Shown here one piece after another: positions 12,588 through 32,800 of a stretch of 64,000 nt of DNA (position 1 is its first letter; the number at the start of each line of letters is the position of its first letter). Under the pieces are notes generated by a model, which was not told the DNA's origin, ran no database searches, and saw only the letters and a list, made by a program, of their open reading frames with translations. The translations under genes were made by a program, and so were the position numbers. The stretch spans positions 214,569 through 278,568 of the forward strand of contig RQTK01000020.1 of the NCBI GenBank assembly GCA_003991915.1, written 5' to 3'. The stretch is from Elysia chlorotica. Taxonomy: Eukaryota; Mollusca; Gastropoda; Plakobranchidae.

Positions 12588-12812
12588 AAACTGTGGTTGG
12601 TGTGAAGTGTGGCCCCGTCACTTTGCACCAACTGTGGTTGGTGAGAAAGGACCCGTGTCACTTTGCACCAACTGTGGTTGGTGAGAAAGGACCCGTGTCA
12701 CTTTGCACCAACTGTGGTTGGTGAGAAAGGACCCGTGTCACTTTGCACCAACTGTGGTTGGTGAGAAAGGACCCGTGTCACTTTGCACCAACTGTGGTTG
12801 GTGAGAAGTGAC
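12588..12812. repeat. 40-bp minisatellite, main array (5-6 copies)
   Basis: Near-identical 40-bp units of the same sequence as at 11.4 kb, with the inner palindrome CACCAAC/GTTGGTG in each. It begins with the AGTGTGGCCCC variant unit, as the other array does. About 1.1 kb of unrelated AT-rich DNA separates the two arrays. Confidence 0.9.
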
Positions 12813-13159
12813 ACCGCGATATATCAAATATATGTATATTGGCCTCTATAAAGTTTATTTTCAATTATATGTAGTAAACATTTGGCTCAATATGATAGAT
12901 CTATGTACTAAGTTTTAGTTCTAGTTTTTAATAATTTATATCCAGAAGATGTAAATGTATATGTCAATTTTGTATAATTTGACTTAATATTTGTTATTTT
13001 TTTCTGGCTGTGTCATGGGCATTGGGGTGTTGGGCAACATTTGTGAAGGGATGAGTTTGATCCCGGTATGGACATAAATTTTAAACTGGTACCTGGGACT
13101 CTGAATATGTGGCAAAAGTTAAGTGCGGGGAGGAAAGTAATGGCAACTTACCTGAGCAC

Positions 13160-13355
13160 AAATTATAATGATGGCTGAATTGGTGCAAGTGGTGTTGGGT
13201 TGGTCTTCCAATCAAGGGATCCCTAGTTGGAAACCCATAGTCAGTGAAAATGTTTAAGTCCGGTTTTGTCCCTTGGTCTCTAGGTCAGTGTATTTCCGTT
13301 AGGTTTGGGAACCTTCCACTATTTAGTGCTAATTTTGAACGCTAAGCAACAAACT
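13160..13355 (+). repeat. Diverged SINE-like repeat, family 1
   Basis: Head-like GTGCAAGTGGTGTTGGGTTGG and TAGTTGGAAACCC, then body words such as GGTCAGTGTATT and TTTAGTGCTAATTTTGAACG. More diverged than the other copies. Confidence 0.4.
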
Positions 13356-14251
13356 CACAAATACTGTGTGTGTAGTACAGTCCAAAGTCTAACTCGTGGT
13401 TCCCAGGGCTCTATCAAAGGGGTTTGGAATTTATAGACCTTTTTTTTTGTAGATGTTCGATTTAAACATTTCAAAATGCTTCAACTAAAGCGGGACAAGG
13501 CCTGGAGTAGACAATATTTAGTTCTAATCTGTCTAAATCTGTAATTTCAGTTTACCTCTATAGCTGAAAGGCAGGACATTTTATAAATGGCTGAAGTGTA
13601 TCCAGCATCTGACAATTGTTTTATTAGTACACTATGAAAGAGTTCTATTGGAATCAAGTGTCTCTTTGCTTTTGGAAGTTGTAGGGGAGGGGATTAAATT
13701 CTGTTAGCAGGAGATTATTAAAGTGACTTTTAAAAGCAAAATCCATTGCTTTCGTTTACTTTTTTTTTGTGCAGTAGGGTAAAAGGTATGTCATATTTTC
13801 CTGTATGAAAAAATTGAGATGCCGCCATTATGACAAGTCTAGTACGTCACGATTTCCAGCTGGTTTTGTCATACATGATACATCTAGTATGATCAACTCG
13901 ATATCTTGCATGCTTTGATTGTAACTCTAAAACCGCTTGCAAACTTAAATATGTTGATAAATTTTACTTTGAGTATAGATCCAGATCTAGGTCTAATGGA
14001 TTGTCATCCAGTTCTTCTGACTCCTAGTCCATTCTCTCCAAACTTCCTTACATAATTTGTAGCACAGATTTTTGCAACACCCTTTCACCAGAAAAATTTC
14101 CATCACAAAAGTGTTAAAAATTAACTATTAGAAAGTTACCATTGATTGGGTGTTTGTGTAGAACTTTGTGAAAACCCAGGTACCTACAATCGGATACCAG
14201 TCAAGGAGCCATGGTCATTATAAGATTTACTTTCTCTACATGCCAGAGGTA

Positions 14252-14440
14252 GTTGTAATTGAGTTGTTTTAACGTTCAACGTTGATACTATAGTCTATAT
14301 TGTGGACAGGCCCTATGACTGAAGCCTGAACATTTTATGTGCTGCCACACACAAGACAGGGCAGGGATACCATGACTCCTGTCTCAGCCCGTCACATTAA
14401 ACGGACCCCGACCCAACTCTACAGGCAAGAGGACAGTCAC
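14252..14440 (-). repeat. SINE-like repeat, family 1
   Basis: Reads (plus strand) GAGTTGTTTTAACGTTCAAC, CTATATTGTGGACAGGCCC, TTTTATGTGCTGCCACACAC and GTCACATTAAACGGACCCCG, which is the family body in reverse. It sits about 200 bases upstream of the first visible GSR exon. Confidence 0.65.
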
Positions 14441-14613
14441 TACATATGATTTTATGGACCAATTTTACATGACAAGAATCCATGCTTACTTCAGAAAAAA
14501 TTGGAAGAATTTTAGTATGGTATTTGGTTTGCTAAAACTGTTGATTACAGTATTAGTATCTCACAACAGTAGAACTGTATGTGTATTGATGTAACAGTTT
14601 CTCAACATAATGA

Positions 14614-23149
<8,536 letters not shown>

Positions 23150-23327
23150 CCGGAGACTTCGCCCTAGTGAAATGTCATATTATGCTGTTGATTTTGTTAT
23201 CTGGTGTTACTGAAGAAGTACCATACAAGAAATTTCAATGATTGAATATATTTTCCATCATCTTAGCCTTGAAATTGATTTCGGTTGTTGTTGTTTTTTG
23301 TTGTTTTTAGTCCAATTATATTTCATT

Positions 23328-23333
23328 AATAAA
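23328..23333 (+). terminator. Candidate GSR polyadenylation signal (AATAAA)
   Basis: First AATAAA after the GSR stop codon, about 180 bases downstream, in AT-rich sequence. Other AATAAA words follow near 23.79 and 24.06 kb, so the real cleavage site is not settled. Confidence 0.35.
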
Positions 23334-23339
23334 TTAAAT

Positions 23340-26300
23340 TAAATTAAATTTAGAATTTTTTAATCCATTACATTTCAAGGTGAGAATTTTCTGCAAAATA
23401 TTAAGATTCTTTTATAGCAATAGGTTCAACGAGAACTATTTCGCGAGAATTAAATTTTCTTGGGGTGTGCATTTATTTTCTATTCTTTAATACCTAAATA
23501 TTTTCCAGCCATAAAATTTTACCTAAAATATGATCAAAATCTTTACACAGAAAACTGTTAACCTGTTCATCTGACTTCATGTCGTTTTAAGCTTTTTTTT
23601 TTAATAGGAGAGCATACTTGCTTGCAAATCATGAGAAGAAAACAGGTTCAGGTCATTGTAAATTGAAAATAAAATGCATACCGTGGTACACATGAACTTG
23701 AATTTGTTGATAACAAGATGGGACTTAAGTTCACACCAGCTTTACTACTATTGTTTCTATATTGTTATTTACAGGTTTTTTTATCGCAAAGAAATAAACC
23801 CTCATTAAATAACAAACAAATTGTACATTTGTTGTGTTATATCAATTAGTCATAACTAGGAGCTGTCTGAAATCCAAATAAACCACCCAAAGTGATATTC
23901 ATGTTGAATTTTCTTTTTTTTATTTACAAATCCTTGAAGATCATTTCATTTTGTGAAGGAAAAGTGAACAAGTATCTACATATATTGCAATTGAAACATG
24001 AGTTTAAATCCAATTTGTTTTGTGAATTTTTTGTTAAAATGCTTCTGTGATCAATTTTAAGAATAAAGCTCAAAAGACGCATCTTGCAGAAAATTGGTTG
24101 TTTTGTTGTTTTTTTCCTTTATTTATCTTAAATATGCATCTTATTTTTACATTATGCATTACGAACTAATAATAGCATTTTGGTGCAATTAATATTGGAT
24201 TCTATCCTGTTGAGAATATGTGTTAAAGACACTAGTGAAACAGATGGATATTTAAATAATGTTCTTTTAAATCTGAGACTGAGTGTAAAGGGACAAAGAA
24301 GTGAAAATGTAGTGACATTTCAAGTACAGAACTAAAGAGATATTTCAAAAGCTATGCTTCTGTTGAAAGGCTTTTTTAAAGACTCATAATCAGACACCCA
24401 CAAGTAATTACTCTACCTGCCTACCCGGTCTTCTCTAGACTGTACCTGTGCTTGAAAGGCTATGAAATGAACTCCACTGCTAACTTCCAAGCTACACATC
24501 CACACAATCTTAAAACGCTAAGAAAATATTAAGCTACCTTTTTAAAATGTTTCCAAATTTTCTCAGATTCCTTTCTTGAAACAGACAATTTGTCTTTCAA
24601 TACAAAAATGGAACGTCACACTATGTACCACCCCTTTGCTCATAGATGTATCTCAACCACTATTTCATTGTTTTACATCAGTAGTTGGCACAGTTTTAAA
24701 ATGACAAATCACTTATACTTTCTGGAACTGGGTCATTTGAGTGAGTTCTATAAGTTATAGAAAAAAATGACCCAGTTCCAGAAAGAATTGTACGGGTTCA
24801 AATAAAACTTTAAAGGTGAGTTTGTTTAAGTGTTCAAATCTGCATACTTATTCTAAACTAGAGAACAGATGATTCTTTTCAGAAAAACAATGCAATCCTT
24901 ATTGATCTTTATAGAATAGATCCAATAAAACGTTTTTGTTGTTGTTTTTTTGTTTGTTTTTGTTCAATACATTCCTTTTTTTTTTTTAACAAAACAAAAT
25001 GAAAAATAGAACAAAACAAAACATAAAATGAAAAGGACAAAAGAATGATTTGAAGCAATATATTTTTAATTGACTTGGTAATAAAGCACCTCTACATGGC
25101 AGCTGTGAACACTTTCAGTAAATCAAGCACAATCATATCAAATTCAGTGGCGAAGGACATTTGTCAATTTATTTTTTTAAATAAAATTCAATTTACACAA
25201 ATGAAACAGCATATTGATAGCTTAGGTGTAAAACAGTGAATATGAAAATTTGTTTCAGAAAAGCCTCAATGTAAAAAGAGTCCTTTTCTCTCATTAAAAA
25301 CATTCAATCCGGTGAAAAATAAGTTTACTTAGTAATGTATGTAATTATATTTCAAATAATTTTGTCTTGTATTTATATTAAGCATTATGATCAGTGCATT
25401 CATAACTAGGCAACTCAAATCAAACGAAAATAAATTTTACTTAACATTAATTTACATTGTGCTGGTTCTCTAAGTCAAAAGGATCTTATACACTCTTCAA
25501 AAATTAACTCAGAAACTGAAACATGTATGTACACTATTTTCCCATAAGCGGCAAGGTTGCGGACAAAACTTATGAAAAAGTATTAGCTTTGCATAAAAGA
25601 AATGCATTTATCCTACATAAAATTCAATCTCTTAGTTTTTATCATTTCGGGACATTAACTGTTGTCTCTCGTATGGTTAGTTTAATAAAGTGTTTGAGAA
25701 AACACTGATGTGAAAAAAAAAATTCATAAGTTACCAGGCGGATACAAATCTCAAGGAGTTATATTCATATAAAATTTGTTTTAAAAAAGTAAAATAATTA
25801 TAAGTACAACTATTATTGTTGAAAGTCAAGTCAAGTACGTTTTATGGGAATGACTATGTTTCTGCGCAAAGTAGAATATTACATTGTTTACTCTAACTTT
25901 AAACTCGACTTTTATAGTGGGTCTGTGCATGTTTTTTTTTATAGAAACAAATGTTGAACAATATGTAAAATTTTGTTTTAAATGGGTTTTTTTAACAGAC
26001 ACAATTGTAAATAAAGTACAATTGTTATTAATCATAATTTTATCGTTTTTGAAATATTAGCATCAGTAGAAAATTAAAGCAAAACCCATCATACTCAAGC
26101 TTTGGTTGCTCACACTTTCAAAAATGACATTGCTGCACAAAACAAGGTTAATTCCAAAGTTCCTATTAATAAAATCAAGATGTGGGAGCAATTTTGTGTC
26201 ATGAAAACAGAACAAAACCCATTAAAACACATTATGCAGCATAGACATTATCACAAAAGTTATTATTATGCTGTAACTGAAGTCTGTGCTTTTAATTCAG

Positions 26301-29300
26301 CTACATTGTATGGCATACATTTTTGTCTGTTTAAAATGTCTTTTCGTACAAATCTGTACACAACTTAATCAAGTAAATGTTTAAATATTTTTATGCTGCT
26401 GCTATGTTAAAAATAAATCAATGACAATAAAACAAAACATTTAGAAATAATTTTTTGCCTCATTGCTGTTCAGTCTGACATGAAATTGAGCCCAGTTATT
26501 TCAAACAAAATACACATAATATTATACTTATATTTAAATTGTGCCAATTTCTCAATTTGTCTGTTCTTTTAGCAAAATTACGATTGATTTCTTAAAGAAA
26601 CAATTGCGTTTGAAAACTCTTGAGTAAAAAATATATTTAATCAAGGCCGGGTTTGTTTTTGTTTTTCATAGAGAATAATTATTCTCTAAATTTATTTTCA
26701 GCTCAACATTTTCATTAAACCTCTAGATTTCCTGCCTATTTTTTTTTTCAATAATTGCGTTAGTCATGCTCACTTTGTTGCCATATTCTAAATTCTTCGG
26801 TCTTTTTCAACTTACACAAATTACAAATGAAAAAAAATAATTAAGAAGCCGTTTTTTTTCCAATGATTTTGGGAGCGGAAACAAAATAAACACATGAATT
26901 CAAGAATATGTTACATTAATATGAAAATTTTATTGCCTTGTGCACATAATTTGAAAATGAGACTATTGTATTATCCCAGATAAGTCCCAGTTTTATGAGA
27001 TTTCCTTCTGGTTTTTTTGTTTCATTGCCATATAACTATAAACTACAAGATTATTTTAGATTGTCTATGTCTGAAGCGATCCATGGATTTAAATCCTAAA
27101 AAAATTTTTAAAGAGCCATTATACACCGGTGCTGTACATCTATTTGGATTAAGTCAAGCGTCATGTCTCAGAAACTTTTTCTTAGAGATAAATGAAGATG
27201 GTGAGAACCATTCATATGGATTGGAAGACAAGCACAAAAAACACGAGCAGCAAGGCATGCGGACAGAAAATGGATTCAGCATGTAAAATTTCAGAAACTA
27301 AATAAATACAAAAATAAAGATATATAGCTTGAATGCTCTTCTGAGAGTACAGTTCTTGATGCAAATGCACTTTTTCAATATGGTGAGAACTCACTTTAAT
27401 ACAGCTAGTCCTGAAGATTAATCTTTGTTCATGGAGTGAATACATGAAGCTTTTTGATATGTCAAATGCATTTCATTATACATTTGTGTTCCTCTATCAT
27501 AAATTGTAAAAGAGGAAAACAAGATAAAATGGCCACACACAAAAATAAAATAAATTGAAAATATAACAGATGTATAATTATGTAATTGTAAAGATAGAAT
27601 TGTAGAAGAAAAAAAAGTATTTTGAGCATAATATTATGTTAAAAGAAGATATAAATCATTTGGCAAATAGAGAAATTATATAACAAGCCATACTTTTAGT
27701 ATTCCTTGAACTGTGACCAACAGTGGCATCAATAAATAGAATCAACGATATCCTGCCATTCTTTCAGACAACATTGACTCAATCATTCCCTTTTGTTAGG
27801 CAAACACAGCTAGAGTGACACAAAGTGAAAGGCATCCACAAGCACTTGAAGTTGAAGGTAAATTATTTAGTCTTTGGGCACTACATTTAAGTGATTTTTT
27901 TTTCTCTTTTAAAAGTGTGAAAAAAAAAAATTATTATAGCTTCAGCTATTTACAGTTTTCATAAAACTTCAGCACACAAAATCCAGAGCTGAGAATGCTC
28001 CAACACAAAAAAGGCTGAAATCTAGGGACCTTCTTACAAAAAGGAGGAAAACATGTTTTGAAACAGATTTAAAAAAAAGGAGGAACTAGATTTTTAAAAA
28101 GGAGGATTCTCAGCCCTGAAAATCACAAGTTAGAAACATGTGTGAGTTGCTTGTGTCAGGATATTGATATGAATGACTTCTAAAAAATAATTTAATTTAG
28201 ATACTTCAATGAAAAACATTGGAGTAACTGTGTATCTCTACATTAAGATTCAGAGTTGGATGCAACTCGATTAAAAGTTGGAATGGACAATGGTCATGGA
28301 TCAAACAAAATTAAATGATCAAATATTCTTCGTTACTAAAATATTCTCCTTCGCTTTAGAGTTTGAACATAAAAAAATCCACCTGGAAAGGAATATAACT
28401 CCTAAGGTGCTTCTCATAGACTGAATATCAGTAATTAATTGAAGTAAGAAACGTTCATACTGTTTTTTAAAGACATGTTTTAAATGTTACCCTTTTTGGA
28501 TTAATTACCCTCCACGTTCAATAGGTGCCTGAAAATTAAAACAAAAGCCTTCACATTTTTTGTCCTTCTCTCAGTCATATGGAAGAGGCAGAAGTAATAA
28601 AAAAATTATAAACATTATCATTTTACATGGAAGCAGCAACTCTTTTAAAACACAAGCGTACAGAAAAATACAGAAGCAATAAACTAATTTACTATTTACA
28701 GGATCCGTCAAGAAAAGGCAGTTTTATGTAGTACTGATTCAGTAGGCTTGACGACAAAGGCAAGATTATTTGCTATGGAATGCCACAATTAAAGCTCTGT
28801 GGGTAACAATAAGAGCATAGCTTCACATTACATTATATTGTGAAAAGACATGAAAAAAAATATCATGTTAATAGTGTTGAATGGTACAGAGATCCATGCT
28901 AAGACTTTAAAATATTAGTTATATACAACACAAAAATTAGTGATCTTTATCTTATGCCCTGATTGGGTAATCAATTAGTTAAACTGTAACAAAATAAAAA
29001 CTTTACACTAAATGCTACAAAAAATAGCAAAATATATATTTTATCAATATTTGAAAAATATAAAGCAAAGCTGTTGACACATCTTTTTTCAATTCCGAGA
29101 ATATTTTACTGTACAATGTGGTTTTTGGTCACAATCAAGTCTTTACTAAAAGTAATTTCCTAATCTTCAGCTAGATCTAGACTTTAGAGATTCACCCAGT
29201 TCTCTCTACTTTCTTTATTTTTATTGTTATAGGTAGACCCTTGCTGTTCCCAGGCCACAAACTATAACTGTTTAACACTTGAGTGCCCAGGTATATTTTT

Positions 29301-31020
29301 AGAAATGATGTACCCATAAAGCATAACTGTTGATGAGTTTAACATATCTTTTCAATGAAACTCCAATGAATTAAGTTCTACAAGTGGCAGAGTCGAAGAT
29401 GATTTGAACCTGTGAATAAAAAAGGACAGCCATTCAGTATTCACAGTAATGGACATATAATTTGTATAATTTCTACAAATCTATGATCCCAAGTGGTTAA
29501 AGAGATTATTGATGATTGTGCAATTATAACACAATGAGGTGTATCAAAGAGTATACAACATGTGATTACAGAAAGAGCTGCAGCTTTGAATTGGAAGTCA
29601 TAAGATATGTTCAATATTCAGAGGCTTTTTAATCTCATTAAGTCTACTTTAATGTAAATGTTTTTGTATTTGAGTTTGTTTGTGTGATCACCGTCGTCTT
29701 TACAGTCACTTATATTTTTGCACCGTTGAGCACTACAATTTGCTAATGGTCTTTCATAGCTCCGGATTTTAACGAATTCATGCAACTCTTCGTGCAATTA
29801 CATTCCGTAGTGTGAGAAGACGAGTGAAAAACAACACTCTATGTGAACATATCAGGAATTTCAGGTGGTTATAACTTATATACCCTCCCCCAACTCATCC
29901 CTTCATTAGATAATACTAAAATCTGTGACAACCAGCTAATTGTGGGCAATTTACAGAAAAATGATACACTTTTAAACATGCATTTTTGCACTCTAATGGA
30001 TTAAGCTTAAGTAGCTGGTGAATGAAAAGTAATGGGTGGCGATTCAGTATGCTTTGTAAGTCCTTTTGTTTTTCTTTGTAATTTCGATAAGGATAGGGCT
30101 TAGGTGAAAGGACTCAAGCACAGGGTTAAGTCGTTGGCTATCAAGCCTCATGTTTTTATAATGTGTTTATGCCACACACAGATAAAATATTCATATCACT
30201 AAGATTTTCTTCCAAGTCCGGAAGAAAGAATGTCCACAGAAAAGGCAATGATGATAGATCAAAGAGATACCAATTATTTTCAAGAACAGCTCATCATAAA
30301 CAGTGGTTTTTAGGCTTGAGTATTTGGCAAAGTACAAATAACACACATGCTATTCTCAATGAAAACAGATTTCAATCAAGCATTAGCCTGAACAACTTTG
30401 TTTTTAACAAACACAACATATTCATCTTTTCCCATTTAAGGTTGTTTTTGTAAGCTGCAGGAGAAACAAGCTACAAATATTTCAACCTGAAAATTTGGAC
30501 AAACACAGGCTAATAAAATTTCCACCCTATTAACTTTACAAACATACGCTAAAATAAAATTTTTACACATAGAGAGACGCCAGAAGAATGTATGAAGTTT
30601 GAATGAGGCTGTTTTGTGAAATTTCCCCCAATGTATACTCTATTACTCCAAGCACTCAGAGACCTCCTGTATACTGTTCAGGATTCTCAGTTTGTGCGTT
30701 CCGTCTCTCATACCCACCCTTTACATGCATGATACTTTCATTCAAGGTTACTTTCTAAAAGCTCAAACAGAAACAGGCTACTGTTGACTTTACAAGCACA
30801 GAGAGAACACTCAAAGAATGTATAAAGATTGAAACTATTTTTGGGAAATCTCCCCCTTCATAAGTGTGAAACAGAAACAGGATTATATTTATAAGATTTC
30901 AACCCTGATAGCTTTGCACACAAAGAGAGGTTCTTGAAGAATGTATGTAGATCAAAACTGTTTTTCGGAGATCTACCCCTTGGTACACTGTATTACCCTA
31001 GGCATTGATTTATATTAAGT
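23340..31020. other. AT-rich intergenic stretch, no gene seen
   Basis: Apart from the hairpin at 24.7 kb and poly-A/T runs I see no exon with credible coding bias and splice sites on either strand. The short open frames here (for example 26102-26368 and 30163-30453) have no recognisable motifs. Conserved non-coding or UTR sequence cannot be excluded by eye. Confidence 0.5.
24717..24785. other. Perfect 20-bp inverted repeat, 29-base loop
   Basis: CTTTCTGGAACTGGGTCATT at 24717-24736 is exactly complementary to AATGACCCAGTTCCAGAAAG at 24766-24785. The 69-base hairpin stands alone in AT-rich DNA 1.6 kb past the GSR stop codon. It is unlike the surrounding low-complexity sequence. It could be a small-RNA precursor or a mobile-element remnant. 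Pairing weakens beyond the 20 bases, which argues against a typical long animal pri-miRNA stem. Confidence 0.7.
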
Positions 31021-31029
31021 AGGCCTACT

Positions 31030-32800
31030 CTGCATTATGCCAAACTTGGCACACTGTATTACACTAGGTACACAATATTATGCCAAGCTTGGTACACCAT
31101 ATTACAGTACCTTATACCAAGTTTGGTACACTGTGTTTCACTAGTTACACAATATTATGCCAAGCTTGGTACACCATATTACAATACGTTATGCCAAGTT
31201 TAGTACACTGTGCTACACTGGGTAAACAATATTATGCCAAGCTTGGTACACTGTATTACACTGCATTATGCCAAGCTAGGCACCCTGTATTATGCATTAC
31301 ATTAGGTACACAGTATTATGGCTATGATAAAATTGGCACACTGTCTTGCACTAGGCACACTGTAATATGCATGACAGTTATGATGAGCTTGGTTCACTGT
31401 CTTGCACTAGGCACCCTGTATTATGCATTACATTAGGTACACAGTATTATGGCTATGATAAAATTGGCACACTGTCTTGCACTAAGCACACTGTATTATG
31501 CATGACAGTTATGATGAGCTTGGTTCACTGTCTTGCACTAGGCACCCTGTATTATATATGACATTAGGTACACAGTACTGTGGCTATGATGAGCTTGGCA
31601 CTCTGTCTTGCACTAGGCACTTTATATTATGTATTACATTGGTAGCACACTGTATTATGTATTACATTAGGTACACTGTCTTGCACAAGGTACACTGCAA
31701 AATGCCGATCTTGGCACACTGTCTTGCACTAGGCACTCTGTATAATGTATGACAGTTATGCCGAGCTTGGCACACTGTCTTGCACTAGGCACACTGTATT
31801 ATGTATTACATTAGGTACACAGTACTGTAGTTATGCAGTTCTTGGCACACTGTCTTGCACTAGGCACTCTGTATTATGCCGAGCCTAACACTCTGTCCTA
31901 CACTAGTAACTTGGCATTATGTATTACATTAGGTACACAGTACTGTGGCTATGATGAGCTTAGCACTCTGTCTTGCACTAGTCACCCTGCAAAATGCCGA
32001 GCTTGGCACACTGTCTTGCACTAGTCACAATGCATTATGTATTACACTAGGTACACAGTACTGTGGCTATGCCGAGCTTAGCACACTGTCTTGAACTAGG
32101 CACAATGCAAAATGCCGAGCTTGGCACACTGTCTTACACTAGGCACCCTGCATTATGTATTACATTAGGTACACAGTACTGTGCCTATGATGAGCTTGGC
32201 ACACTGTCTTGCACTAGGAGCCCTGCATTATGTATGTCATTAGGTACACAGTACTGTGGCTATGATGAGCTTGGCACACTGTCTTGCACTAGGCATCCTG
32301 TACGATGCCGAGCTTGGTTTACTGTCTTGCACTAGGCATCCTGTACGATGCCGAGCTTGGTTTACTGTCTTGCACTAGGCACTTTATATTATGTATGACA
32401 TTGGTAGCACACTGTCCTGCACTAGGCACACTGAATTATGTATTACATTAGGTACACAGTACTGTACTTATGCCGAGCTTGACACTCTGTCTCGCACTAG
32501 TCACCCTTCATTATATATATGACATTAGGTACACAGTACTGTGGCTATGATGAGCTTGGCACACCATCTTGCACTAGGCACCTTATATTATGTATGACAT
32601 TAGGTACACAGTAATATGACTATGCCGAGCTTGGCACTCTGTCTTACACTAGGCACAATGCATTATGTATTACATTAGGTATAGCACACTGTCCTGCACT
32701 AGGCACACTGCATTATGTATTACATTAGGTACACTGTCTTGCACAAGGTACACTGCAAAATGCCGATCTTGGAACTCTGTCTTGCAATAGGCATCTTGCA
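31030..32800. repeat. Satellite array (~36-44 bp monomers, ~75 bp higher-order unit) ending at the SHIP stop codon
   Basis: About 1.8 kb built from variants of GCACACTGTCTTGCACTAGG, CACCCTGTATTATGTATTAC and ATTAGGTACACAGTACTGTG, GGCTATGATGAGCTTGG. The left part (31.03-31.3 kb) has simpler units (CTTGGTACACTGTATTACAC); the right part has higher-order units. The last unit merges into the final exon of the SHIP-like gene: its TTA at 32801-32803 is the stop codon read on the minus strand. Several open frames on the plus strand across it come from the repeat, with no sign of a real protein. Confidence 0.93.

Noticed and set aside
11396-12812. CRISPR-like appearance of regularly spaced palindromic 40-bp units
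   Set aside because: The sequence between palindromes is the same in every unit, so there are no spacers; the genome is eukaryotic. It is a minisatellite.
25523-26368. Small open frames in the AT-rich intergenic region
   Set aside because: Codon use is like the surrounding AT-rich DNA, with no motifs and no splice context.
31080-32335. Series of open frames across the satellite
   Set aside because: The predicted peptides repeat with the satellite period and shift frames; low complexity without protein motifs.
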